From an uncultured Collinsella sp. (GTDB lineage: Bacteria > Actinomycetota > Coriobacteriia > Coriobacteriales > Coriobacteriaceae): DNA of 64,000 nt. Positions 52,455 through 60,286 of the stretch are shown one piece after another. Where the stretch lies: assembly GCA_900541875.1 (NCBI GenBank), contig UQLF01000010.1:24053-88052 (forward strand), written 5' to 3'. The notes under the pieces are model-generated. The model saw nothing but the letters and a program-made list of their open reading frames with translations. It ran no database searches and had not been told where the DNA came from. How positions within the stretch are numbered: the first letter of the stretch is position 1; every line of letters begins with the position of its first letter. The position numbers and the translations under genes were made by a program.

Positions 52455-52763
52455 TTATTTGGTCAGCTGCTCGAGGAGCTGCTCGCGCTGACGGACGCCG
52501 AGGCCCTGGACGCGACGGGTAGCGGAGATACCGAGCTCCTCCATGATCTTGGCGGCCTTGGCCTTGCCATAACCAGGGAGAGACTCGATGAGGGTGGAAA
52601 CCTTCATGCGGGAAGCGATGGGGTCATCGGAGTTAAGCACGGACTCGAGGGACTTCTCGCCCTTCTTGATCTGCTCGCGAAGCTCAGCGCGGGCGTGACG
52701 TGCGGCAGCAGCCTTCTCAAGAGCCTGCTTGCGCTGCTCGTCGGTAAGCTGAGGGAGTGCCAT
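52455..52763 (-). CDS. mihF: Actinobacterial integration host factor MihF
   Basis: 102-aa nucleoid-associated DNA-binding protein. The helical C-terminal domain with LIESLPGYGKAKAAKIMEEL and the IAxxRRVQGLG-like turn (ISATRRVQGLG) matches mycobacterial/streptomycete IHF, unrelated to proteobacterial IHF. GGAGG precedes the ATG at 52763. Together with gmk and rpoZ it forms the classical actinobacterial mihF-gmk-rpoZ cluster. Confidence 0.93.
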   Translation of the reverse strand: MALPQLTDEQRKQALEKAAAARHARAELREQIKKGEKSLESVLNSDDPIASRMKVSTLIESLPGYGKAKAAKIMEELGISATRRVQGLGVRQREQLLEQLTK

Positions 52764-52895
52764 TCGTACCTCCAAATAGTTGGGTTATATCTGATTCAAT
52801 AATTGGCATTTTAGCACGTAGAACGTACAAAATGCCCAATCGCGGGTCCATAGGTTAGACGATACCCGCAAAAAGTGCAATATACTGCGCCCAAA

Positions 52896-52956
52896 GTTAA
52901 GCCCCTGACCTGCGATTCCACACAAAGGATGGGAAAGTTTACGCAGGCACAGGGGC
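52896..52956. terminator. Imperfect long hairpin between pyrF and mihF
   Basis: AGCCCCTG...CCTGCG on the left pairs with CGCAGG...CAGGGGCT on the right, with a one-base bulge, and encloses about 28 nt. It lies downstream of pyrF. The T tract is weak on the minus strand, so termination is likely but not certain. Confidence 0.5.
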
Positions 52957-53002
52957 TATTTTGTGCTAATGAGACCCAAAAGTGGTGACTTAGGGGAATC
53001 TT

Positions 53003-53719
53003 TTACGCGACGTTTTCGACCAGCTCGGCGACGATGGCGTCAAAGGCGGCAACCGGATCGTCGGCACCGGTGATGGGACGGCCCACCACAATGTGGCTTG
53101 CGCCGCGCTCGATAGCCTGGGAAGGCGTCGCCACACGAGACTGGTCACCAAGGGCGGCACCCACCGGACGCACACCCGGAGTCACGATCAGGGCATCGGG
53201 ACCCAGCAGCTCACGCATGTCGTGAGCCTCCATCGGCGAGCACACGATGCCATCGATGCCGTTAGCCTGAGCGAGCTTTGCCAGGCGGGCGGCCTCCTCG
53301 GCCACGGGCGACTCGACGCCGATCTCGCTCAAGGAATCCTGATTCATACTCGTGAGCACGGTGATGGCGACAAGCTTGGCGCGGTCCTCGCGCGCCTCCT
53401 CGGCACCCTCGCGGCAGGCAGCGAGCATGGCGCCCGAACCCAAACCGTGGACCGAAAGCAGGTCGGCACCGGCAAGCGAGGCAGAACGGGCGGCACCGCG
53501 CACCTGATGCGGAATGTCATGGAACTTGAGGTCGAGGAAGACCTTAAAGCCCAGGTCCTTAAAGGTCTTGACGATCTGGGGACCCTCAGCGTAATAGAGC
53601 GTCATGCCAACTTTGAGCCAAGCGGCATGACCAGAAAGCTCGTGGGCGAGCTCGAGCGCACGCTCACGGTCGCAGTCGAGGGCGACGATCACGCGGTCGC
53701 GGGCATCGGTCTCTAGCAT
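53003..53719 (-). CDS. pyrF: Orotidine 5'-phosphate decarboxylase
   Basis: 238 aa; converts OMP to UMP, the last step of the pathway. VALDCDRERALEL (11-23) and the catalytic FLDLKFHDIPHQV (Asp-Lys-x-x-x-Asp, about 58-70) are seen. VTPGVRP binds phosphate. ATG at 53719 overlaps the pyrD end by 7 nt. The start 83 codons upstream is an artefact of the open frame. It is the last gene of the pyr operon. Confidence 0.95.
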   Translation of the reverse strand: MLETDARDRVIVALDCDRERALELAHELSGHAAWLKVGMTLYYAEGPQIVKTFKDLGFKVFLDLKFHDIPHQVRGAARSASLAGADLLSVHGLGSGAMLAACREGAEEAREDRAKLVAITVLTSMNQDSLSEIGVESPVAEEAARLAKLAQANGIDGIVCSPMEAHDMRELLGPDALIVTPGVRPVGAALGDQSRVATPSQAIERGASHIVVGRPITGADDPVAAFDAIVAELVENVA

Positions 53720-54636
53720 TCGAAAGCACCTACCAGCTCGTTGATGTCCTTTACACCCTGGGACTCGGCCCAGGCCTCGAGCTCGCGCGCGATCTTGAGC
53801 GAAGCGCACGGATCGATGAAGTTGGCCATACCGACCGACACGCAGGTGGCGCCGGCCAGGATAAACTCGGCCGCATCCTCGCCAGTCATGACACCGCCGA
53901 CGCCGTTGATGGGGATATCGACGGCCTGGGCGACCTCCCAGACCATGCGCACGGCGATGTGGTGGCACAGCGGGCCCGAAAGGCCGCCCTTGGGCTTGGC
54001 CACGCGGGACTTGCGGGTATGGACGTCGATAGCCATGCCCTGGATGGAGTTGATGACCGAAAGGCCGTCGGCGCCGGCAGCCTCGAGGGCCTTGGCGATC
54101 TCGGCGACGTTGACCGGCGCCATCTTCACGAACAGCGGCTTATCGGTCACCTTGCGGCAGGCAGCCATAACGGAAGAGGCGCCCTCGGGCGTGGAGCCCA
54201 TGGCGGCACCGCCGGCGGCGATATTGGGGCAGCTCACGTTGATCTCGTAGCCGGCAGCCCAGGGGCACAGCTCGACATACATCTCGAGTGCGCGGACAAA
54301 CTCGTCAACGGAGTGGCCGGCAACCTGACAGATGACCTGGCAGCCGTCCTTGGAGAGCTGCTCGAGCCACGGACCGGACTCGCGAGCAAAGGCGGCCACG
54401 CCGGGGTTCTGAAGGCCCACGGAGTTGATCATACCGCCGGGGATCTCGGCCATGCGGGGCGCGGGGTTACCGGGCCAGGGCTCGGCTGCGCAACCCTTGG
54501 TGGTGATGGCGCCCAGTTGGGAAACATCAAAGAAGTTCTGGAACTGCCAGCCGTAGCCAAAGGTACCGGCTGCGGTGTTGATGGGGTTTTGCATCTTGAC
54601 GCCGCCGAAATCGACGGCCATGTTCACGGTACCCAC
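53713..54636 (-). CDS. pyrD: Dihydroorotate dehydrogenase, NAD-dependent class 1B
   Basis: About 307 aa; FMN subunit oxidising dihydroorotate to orotate. NPINTAAGTFGYG near the start and the catalytic-loop ISVSCPN-type YEINVSCPNI (about residue 125) are conserved. Cys as the active-site base is typical of class 1B, and PyrK is encoded directly upstream. The start is uncertain: GTG 54636 overlaps the pyrK stop by one base, while GTG 54627 and ATG 54621 are alternatives. Confidence 0.93.
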   Translation of the reverse strand: MGTVNMAVDFGGVKMQNPINTAAGTFGYGWQFQNFFDVSQLGAITTKGCAAEPWPGNPAPRMAEIPGGMINSVGLQNPGVAAFARESGPWLEQLSKDGCQVICQVAGHSVDEFVRALEMYVELCPWAAGYEINVSCPNIAAGGAAMGSTPEGASSVMAACRKVTDKPLFVKMAPVNVAEIAKALEAAGADGLSVINSIQGMAIDVHTRKSRVAKPKGGLSGPLCHHIAVRMVWEVAQAVDIPINGVGGVMTGEDAAEFILAGATCVSVGMANFIDPCASLKIARELEAWAESQGVKDINELVGAFEC

Positions 54637-55427
54637 TAGAAGACCACCACCTTGGAAGCATCGAACACGGGGCCGCACATGCAAGCGCCCTTCATACCGT
54701 CGACCGTCTCGACATTGCAGGTGTTGCAGGCGCCAAAGCCACAGCTCATCATGCGCTCAAGCGACACCTCGCAGTACGCACCGGCCTCGGCGGCAGCAGC
54801 GGCGACTTTCTTCATCATGACAGCGGGGCCGCAGCTGGCGACGTAGTCGTAGCCGCCCTCGCCGAGCAGCTCGGCGGCAGGATCGGTGCAAAAACCGTGC
54901 GTGCCGAGCGAGCCGTCGTCGGTGCAAACGTTGACCGTGGCGCCCAGCGCGCGGAACTCATCGACACCCACGGCCTTGGAAGCGGTGCCAAAGCCCAGGC
55001 ACACGTCAACATCCACGCCCTGCTCGGCAAGCATACCGGCAAGACACAGCACAGGCGGAACGCCGATGCCACCGGCGACGAGCAGGGCCTTCCTGGTGCC
55101 CCCGGGAACAAGCCAGCCGCGGCCGCCAGGGCCCAACAGGTTGGACTTGGAGCCGGGACCCATCTGCGACAGACGACGGGTGTCGTCACCCACGACGGCG
55201 TACCACAGCTCGACGGTGCCGGCCTCGGCGTCAGCGCGATAGAAGCTCAGGGGCACGCGAAGCAGAGAGGACGCATCGCCGGGTACGGCGATATTCACAA
55301 ACTGACCGGGCTTGAGCGCACTTGCAAGCTTAGGGGCCAAGATGACGAGCGAGAAGATGCCGTCGGCAATCTCCCGGTTCGAGACGACCTCGAAGTCGTG
55401 CATGCGTGCAGTGGAAGGTGTGGGCAT
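54636..55427 (-). CDS. pyrK: Dihydroorotate dehydrogenase electron transfer subunit
   Basis: 263 aa; moves electrons from PyrD to NAD+ through FAD and a 2Fe-2S cluster. The FAD region has RVPLSFYRAD, the NAD region GGIGVPPVLCL, and the C-terminal cluster CGFGACNTC plus a later Cys binds iron-sulfur. ATG at 55427 is chosen for GGAGC upstream. It lies 92 bp after pyrC. Confidence 0.93.
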   Translation of the reverse strand: MPTPSTARMHDFEVVSNREIADGIFSLVILAPKLASALKPGQFVNIAVPGDASSLLRVPLSFYRADAEAGTVELWYAVVGDDTRRLSQMGPGSKSNLLGPGGRGWLVPGGTRKALLVAGGIGVPPVLCLAGMLAEQGVDVDVCLGFGTASKAVGVDEFRALGATVNVCTDDGSLGTHGFCTDPAAELLGEGGYDYVASCGPAVMMKKVAAAAAEAGAYCEVSLERMMSCGFGACNTCNVETVDGMKGACMCGPVFDASKVVVF

Positions 55428-55519
55428 AGACGCTCCAATCCCCCATGCGGTTGCATGGTCCAAACGAATAGAAAGCGCGGCACCGCAAGGGCGCCGCGCA
55501 CAAAAGCGATAAGGCTATG

Positions 55520-56809
55520 CTAGCAGATGCAGCCGTCGGCAAGCGTCTGTTTACCGCCGACAAATACATCGGTGGCACGACCAGTGAGCGTGCGGCCGGC
55601 AAAACCAGAGTTCTCGGCGCGCGACTCATAACCGTCCTCGCCGACCGTCCAGGTGGCAGAGGGGTCGAACACGGTCAGGTCGGCAACGGAGCCCGCCTTG
55701 ACCTGAACCTGGTCGAGGCCCAGGATCTCACGCGGCTTGATGGCCATGAGCTCGACCATGCGGCCCACGCTCATCTTGCCCGTGTTGACCAGCTCGGTGA
55801 GCACGAGCGACAGGGAGGTCTCGAGGCCAATCATGCCAAAGGGCGCAAGCTCAAACTCGCGGGCCTTCTCCCACGGGGTGTGGGGAGCGTGATCGGTGAC
55901 GATAGCGTCGACGGTGCCGTCGATGACACCCTGACGGATGGCCTCGGCATCCTCCTCGGTACGCAGCGGCGGATTGACCTTGAGCGAGGTGTTGTAGGTC
56001 TCATCCAGGTCGTTCTCGGTCAGGAACATGTGGTGCGGGGTGGCCTCGCAGGTAACCTGAACGCCAGCGGCCTTACCTGCACGCACGATCTCCAAGCCAT
56101 GGGCGGTGGAGATGTGCTGGATGTGCAACTTGGCACCAGTCAGCTTGGCGATCTCGATGTCGCGGGCGATCTGGAGCTCCTCGCCGGCAGCCGGCCAGCC
56201 CTCGAGAGCCAGACGGGTCGAGACCTTGCCCTCGTTGATCTGGCCGTGGCCGACCAGGTCCTCGTCCTGGCAGTGGCTCATGAAGACCTTGCCGAACATC
56301 TTGCCGTAGTCCATGCAGCGACGGAGCATGCCCGCGCCCTGCACGCCGCGACCGTCATCGGTGAAGGCGACGGCGCCGTGGGCGACCATATCGCCCATCT
56401 CGGACATGGCCTCGCCCTTAAGACCGCGGGTCATGGCGCCCGACGGATAGACGCGGCAGTGGCCGACCTCGGCAGCGCGGGACTTGACGAACTCCACGAC
56501 GGTGCCGTTATCGGTGACGGGATCGGTGTTGGGCATGGCGCACACGCCGGTAAAGCCGCCCTTGGCAGCTGCGCGGGTGCCGCTCTCGATGTCCTCTTTG
56601 ACCTCGTAGCCGGGCTCGCGAAGGTGAACGTGCATATCCACCAGGCCGGGGACGAGGTACTTGCCGGAAAGGTCGCGGACCTCGGCTCCCTCGACGGCGA
56701 GATTCTCGCCGACCTCGGCGATCTTGTCGCCGTCAATCAGGACGTCAACGACACCGTCAAGCTCGACGGACGGGTCGACGACGTGGGCATTCTTAAGAAG
56801 CAAGGCCAT
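55520..56809 (-). CDS. pyrC: Dihydroorotase
   Basis: 429-aa class I amidohydrolase closing carbamoyl-aspartate to dihydroorotate. Zinc ligands are in DMHVHLREPG (about 58-67), with later His residues in HISTAHG and TDHAPHTPWEK. ATG at 56809 overlaps the end of pyrB by 17 bp, with a GGAGGTG Shine-Dalgarno inside pyrB. Confidence 0.95.
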   Translation of the reverse strand: MALLLKNAHVVDPSVELDGVVDVLIDGDKIAEVGENLAVEGAEVRDLSGKYLVPGLVDMHVHLREPGYEVKEDIESGTRAAAKGGFTGVCAMPNTDPVTDNGTVVEFVKSRAAEVGHCRVYPSGAMTRGLKGEAMSEMGDMVAHGAVAFTDDGRGVQGAGMLRRCMDYGKMFGKVFMSHCQDEDLVGHGQINEGKVSTRLALEGWPAAGEELQIARDIEIAKLTGAKLHIQHISTAHGLEIVRAGKAAGVQVTCEATPHHMFLTENDLDETYNTSLKVNPPLRTEEDAEAIRQGVIDGTVDAIVTDHAPHTPWEKAREFELAPFGMIGLETSLSLVLTELVNTGKMSVGRMVELMAIKPREILGLDQVQVKAGSVADLTVFDPSATWTVGEDGYESRAENSGFAGRTLTGRATDVFVGGKQTLADGCIC

Positions 56810-57737
56810 TATCGGCACCTCCAAGCAGCAGATACAGGATAGCCATACGCACGCAGATACCGGCGTAGACCTGCTCCAGGATGACGGAGCGTTGCGGGTG
56901 GTCGGCCATATAGGAGTCGAACTCGACGCCGCGGTTGATGGGGCCCGGGTGGCAGATGATCGCGTCGGGCTTCATGAGCTTCTCGCGGTCCTTGGTCAGG
57001 CCGAAGAGCTTGTGGTACTCGCGAATGGTCGGGAACGGGGCACCCTCGAGGCGCTCCTGCTGCACGCGCAGCATGTAGACGACGTCCAGCTCGGGCAGGA
57101 CGGAATCGAGGTCGCTCGTCACGTGGTCGCAGCCCAGGACCTCGGGCGCCGGCGGCAGCAGCGTGCCGGGGGCGACGGCATAGGTCTCGCAGCCCATGAT
57201 CTTAAGGGCGGGGATCAGCGAGCCGCAAACGCGAGAGTGGGCGATATCGCCGACGACGGCGACCTTCAGACCGTGGAAGTCACCCTTGTGCTCCCAGATG
57301 GTGTACAGGTCGAGCAGGGCCTGCGTGGGATGGTTGTGCTTGCCGTCACCGGCGCAGATGACGCTCGCGGGCGAGTTCTGGGTGACGATGTAGGGAGCAC
57401 CGGCGTGCTTATCGCGTACGACAATGCAGTCGATCTTATAGGCGTTGAGGGTCTCGACGGTGTCGACAAGGCTCTCGCCCTTGACCGTGGAGGTCGAGGA
57501 GCCGCCAAAGTTAAGGCTGTCGGCCGAAAGACGCTTCTCGGCGAGCTCGAAAGAGCTGCGGGTGCGCGTCGAGGGCTCGTTGAACATGTTGACGATGGTC
57601 TTGCCCTTGAGCGTGGGGACCTTCTTGATGGCACGCTCGTTGACCTCGGAGAACGCCTTGGCGGTCTCGAGGATGAGCTTGATGTCCTCTTCGGAGTACT
57701 CGGTAATGTCGATCAGGTGCTTATGGTTGAACGCCAC
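56793..57737 (-). CDS. pyrB: Aspartate carbamoyltransferase catalytic subunit
   Basis: 314 aa; condenses carbamoyl phosphate with aspartate. The carbamoyl-phosphate site STRTRSSFE lies at about 56-64, and HPTQALLDL and HPGPINRG are conserved. GTG at 57737 gives the family-type start MAFNHKHL and lies 4 nt after the pyrR stop; a GTG four codons earlier overlaps pyrR and its Shine-Dalgarno. No regulatory subunit PyrI is encoded nearby. Confidence 0.94.
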   Translation of the reverse strand: MAFNHKHLIDITEYSEEDIKLILETAKAFSEVNERAIKKVPTLKGKTIVNMFNEPSTRTRSSFELAEKRLSADSLNFGGSSTSTVKGESLVDTVETLNAYKIDCIVVRDKHAGAPYIVTQNSPASVICAGDGKHNHPTQALLDLYTIWEHKGDFHGLKVAVVGDIAHSRVCGSLIPALKIMGCETYAVAPGTLLPPAPEVLGCDHVTSDLDSVLPELDVVYMLRVQQERLEGAPFPTIREYHKLFGLTKDREKLMKPDAIICHPGPINRGVEFDSYMADHPQRSVILEQVYAGICVRMAILYLLLGGADNGLAS

Positions 57738-57741
57738 GGTA

Positions 57742-58326
57742 CTACTCACCTCCCAGCGGCGCGGAGCCCACGTGGGAACCCGGCGCGACGTCGTTAATCT
57801 CGACAGCGGTGTGGCCGTCGACTTCCTTCATATATAGGTGCACGTTCTCCTCATGCGACGAGGGAACGTTCTTGCCGACAAAGTCCGGCGAGATGGGGAG
57901 CTCGCGGTGGCCGCGGTCAACGAGGACTGCCAGCTCGATGCGGCTCGGACGGCCCAGGTCCATGACGGCGTCGAGAGCGGCGCGGATGGTACGGCCCGTA
58001 TACAGGATGTCGTCCACCAGCACGACGCGCTTGCCGTCGACGCTGAAGGGAATGTTGGTAGCGTGGATCGCGGGAGCGAAATTGGTCGCATAGTCATCGC
58101 GGTAGAAGCTGATGTCCAGGCTGCCGAGCGGAACGTCGACGCCCTCGATCTCCTTGATCTCCTCGGCGAGCTTCTTTGCCAGAAGGTCGCCGCGCGTGAC
58201 GATGCCGACCAGAGCGAGGTCTTCACAGCCCTCGTTGCGCTCGAGAATCTCGTGCGCGATGCGGGTCATCGCTCGATTGACGGCGGTCTCGTCCATGATG
58301 ACCGCCTTGGGGGAAGTCGTGCCCAT
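57742..58326 (-). CDS. pyrR: Pyrimidine operon regulator PyrR / uracil phosphoribosyltransferase
   Basis: 194 aa; UMP/UTP-sensing RNA-binding attenuation protein with weak uracil phosphoribosyltransferase activity. The PRPP motif VVLVDDILYTGRT (about 100-112) is clear. It heads the pyr operon and sits directly behind a structured leader with a U8 tract, which suggests that it regulates its own operon. The last about 20 residues extend beyond Bacillus PyrR. Confidence 0.95.
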   Translation of the reverse strand: MGTTSPKAVIMDETAVNRAMTRIAHEILERNEGCEDLALVGIVTRGDLLAKKLAEEIKEIEGVDVPLGSLDISFYRDDYATNFAPAIHATNIPFSVDGKRVVLVDDILYTGRTIRAALDAVMDLGRPSRIELAVLVDRGHRELPISPDFVGKNVPSSHEENVHLYMKEVDGHTAVEINDVAPGSHVGSAPLGGE

Positions 58327-58363
58327 CGATCTCCTTCCTCACATGTCTTGACTGCTGACACAG

Positions 58364-58457
58364 TCAAAAAAAATAGATGCCCGACCGCTCAAAGCGGACC
58401 AGACACCCACAAGGAAGGGCTGCTCTTTGGCAGCTATGTAATTCCATGTGGGTATCT
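58364..58457 (-). promoter_or_regulatory. pyr operon leader: nested hairpins and U8 tract (putative PyrR attenuator)
   Basis: On the minus strand, TGTGGGTATCT-type arms (58447-58457 with 58401-58411) enclose a small stem GCTGC/GCAGC with loop CAAAGA, somewhat like the PyrR-binding purine loop. This is followed by CCGCT/AGCGG around TTG and then eight T (58366-58373 as A on plus), about 40 nt before pyrR. The long stem and the terminator-like stem are adjacent, so alternative folding is not proven. Confidence 0.55.
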
Positions 58458-58778
58458 CGTACCCCTTTAATGGTCAAGGGATAGTGTAGCCAACCTCGAG
58501 CTTAATTGCGAGCATAAATACAGAGCAATCCGTAAACGGAGCCCAATGCTCCATAAACCTATATATATTTGTGGGACGAGCTTGAAAACGCACGCACGAG
58601 CTGGCATAATCCCCTCTGCTGCACGCAAATCGGATCTACGTCCAGGGCCGTGGCGTGAGCACTATCGCCAAAGAGGAATATCTCTGTGTAGATTACGCAC
58701 AGGGAGCTGCTTCTGTGCTATAGTTCAGGCTTGTTTGTTAACGCGACATGTTCGTTTGTCGCCCAAGGAGGGTCAGTT
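58458..58778. other. Intergenic region between divergent pyrR and rpmB
   Basis: No believable gene; one short open frame is unsupported. It holds the pyr operon promoter (not located with confidence) and the rpmB promoter at 58715-58724. GGAATATC/TCTCTGTG around 58676-58690 shows no recognised motif. Confidence 0.5.
58715..58724 (+). promoter_or_regulatory. rpmB promoter, extended -10
   Basis: GTGCTATAGT, identical to the rpsT promoter core. There is no consensus -35 at 17 bp. Confidence 0.55.
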
Positions 58779-58967
58779 ATGTCCAAAGTTTGCGAAGTTT
58801 GCGGTAAGCACCCCGTTGCCGGTCGCTCCATCAGCCACTCTCACCGCGTCACCAACCGTAAGTTCCGCCCCAACATCCAGCGCGTCTACGTTGTCGTCGA
58901 TGGTCACCGTCGCAAGATGAACGTTTGCTCCACCTGCCTCAAGTCTGGCAAGGTTGCGCGCTCCTAA
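58779..58967 (+). CDS. rpmB: Ribosomal protein bL28
   Basis: 62 aa, normal length. The zinc-binding form has CEVCG near the start and CSTCLKSGKV at the end. SHSHRVTNRKFRPNIQRV is the conserved core. AAGGAGG precedes the ATG. A strong terminator follows. The Cys-containing type usually implies zinc dependence. Confidence 0.95.
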   Translation: MSKVCEVCGKHPVAGRSISHSHRVTNRKFRPNIQRVYVVVDGHRRKMNVCSTCLKSGKVARS

Positions 58968-59035
58968 ATAAGGTCTTAGCAACAAGTACCTCGGACTCTC
59001 CGGGTCAAAGACCTCGCGTTCACATAGAACTTACC

Positions 59036-59068
59036 AAAGGCGCCCTCCCCTACGGAGGGCGCCTTTTT
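59036..59068 (+). terminator. rpmB terminator
   Basis: AAAGGCGCCCTCC (59036-59048) pairs perfectly with 59054-59066 and is followed by a T run. Confidence 0.9.
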
Positions 59069-59086
59069 GCACTCATTGGGGACCAC

Positions 59087-60132
59087 TCATTGGGGACAGA
59101 CATAGATGAGTGTTTTCACGCATTGGGGACAGACATGAAGCACGCATGCGGCGCACCGACTGGCTCCGGCCCCTGCCTCACGCAGCATCCTTCCAAGCTG
59201 CAGTTGCCTTGGTAACGCTCGTGGCGCCGATACCGGTGATACGGGCAATTTGCTTGACCGTGAGATGTGCCCGCCTGAGCCTCAGCAGAAAGGCATCGCG
59301 TTCGGGGCGTGGCAGGGCCTTGAGCAGCGCAGGATCTATGCTCGGCAAAACTTCGCGCGCAACGGAAAGGGCCTCCTCATCGGGGATCCGCCGGCGTGGA
59401 AGAACCTCCATTGACCAGATGCGCCCGGCAACTTCCTCGAGATGCTCGCAATAGCAACGGGAGCCTCCGACAATATCGAGCATAGGGGCCGCATCACAGA
59501 TGTCAAAGGGATCATAGCCCAGCTGATACGCCTTATAGCTTGACCAGCGGTACGCCTCGAGCGAGTCAAGCGCACCTTTCACGGGATTGAGATGAATATA
59601 GTCGAGCAGCTGCACCGCCTGCGTGTCCGACTCAACCGCGACCCGCGAATAGCGATTGTCAAACAGATGTCCCGTTCTCCCCGTTTTCCCATTGAAATAC
59701 TTAGCATATGCCGTCAGCGCGCACTGCATTGCCTTTGAAAGGTTGTCAAATGGGTCATCAACCATCAAATGAAAGTGGTTGTCCATAAGGCACCAAGCTA
59801 ACACCGCCACGTCATGGCGCGCAAACCTGTCCGAGATATCCGATAAGAAACGATAACGGTCGGAGTCATCTTCAAAAATAATCTGTTTGGAGTTGCCGCG
59901 GTCAAAGACGTGGTAATAGCCGGTGATCGAAACGGGGCGGGCGCATCGGGGCATAATCTCTCCTTTCAAAACTGTTCAGGCAACACCTAAAAGGAGAGAA
60001 GCAACGCGAAATGCTGAGCCTGCAACCTATTTATATCCAATGAGTGGCAAGAACAGGACCAGAACGACAAAATGGCAAAACGATGTCTGTCCCAAATGAG
60101 TGAAAGCACTCATGTAAGTCTGTCCCCAATGA
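59087..60132. mobile_element. IS200/RAYT-like unit bounded by 50-bp inverted repeats
   Basis: Left end 59087-59136 and right end 60083-60132 are inverted copies identical at 45 of 50 positions. Each end has two TTGGGGACAGAC-type direct repeats around a small ATGAGTG/CACTCAT hairpin (perfect at the right end). The ends flank a Y1 (HUH) transposase gene. A partial extra copy of the repeat lies at 59073-59083. No target duplication was seen, which is normal for this family. The unit is 1046 bp. Confidence 0.8.
59178..59954 (-). CDS. REP-associated tyrosine transposase (Y1/HUH, IS200-like)
   Basis: 258 aa. The HUH metal site is H60-F-H62 (LMDNHFHLMV), and the catalytic Tyr lies in YAKYFNGKTGRTGHLFDNRYS (about 83-86). 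The C-terminal about 100 residues add a helix-turn-helix (VKQIARITGIGATSV) not present in minimal IS200 TnpA. This is the RAYT subfamily, often domesticated to mobilise REP hairpins. ATG at 59954 follows AAAGGAGAG. The gene is intact. The flanking inverted ends suggest it can, or could recently, move. Confidence 0.85.
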   Translation of the reverse strand: MPRCARPVSITGYYHVFDRGNSKQIIFEDDSDRYRFLSDISDRFARHDVAVLAWCLMDNHFHLMVDDPFDNLSKAMQCALTAYAKYFNGKTGRTGHLFDNRYSRVAVESDTQAVQLLDYIHLNPVKGALDSLEAYRWSSYKAYQLGYDPFDICDAAPMLDIVGGSRCYCEHLEEVAGRIWSMEVLPRRRIPDEEALSVAREVLPSIDPALLKALPRPERDAFLLRLRRAHLTVKQIARITGIGATSVTKATAAWKDAA

Positions 60133-60286
60133 GCGGGGCGATGCAGCAGGCAGATAGATTTAGTTGAATCGTTTCATTTGGTTGAAGCGTTTTAGTGTGC
60201 CTTTTACGGGAATCTTACCGTTCGCCGAATAATTTCTTGCTATCATGCAAGACGTAGGGTAAATCTCCGATCGCAAGGAGACACAA
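60133..60286 (+). promoter_or_regulatory. adhE promoter region with tandem operator-like repeats
   Basis: TTGAATCGTTTCA (60164-60176) and TTGAAGCGTTTTA (60182-60194) are two similar LacI/cre-like half-palindromes 18 bp apart. TGCTATCAT (60238-60246) is a plausible extended -10. The adhE ribosome-binding site AAGGAG is at 60275-60280. Which regulator binds is not known. Confidence 0.5.

Noticed and set aside
58546..58920. 124-codon open frame over the rpmB promoter and gene
   Set aside because: It overlaps rpmB in another frame, with no homology and no ribosome-binding site.
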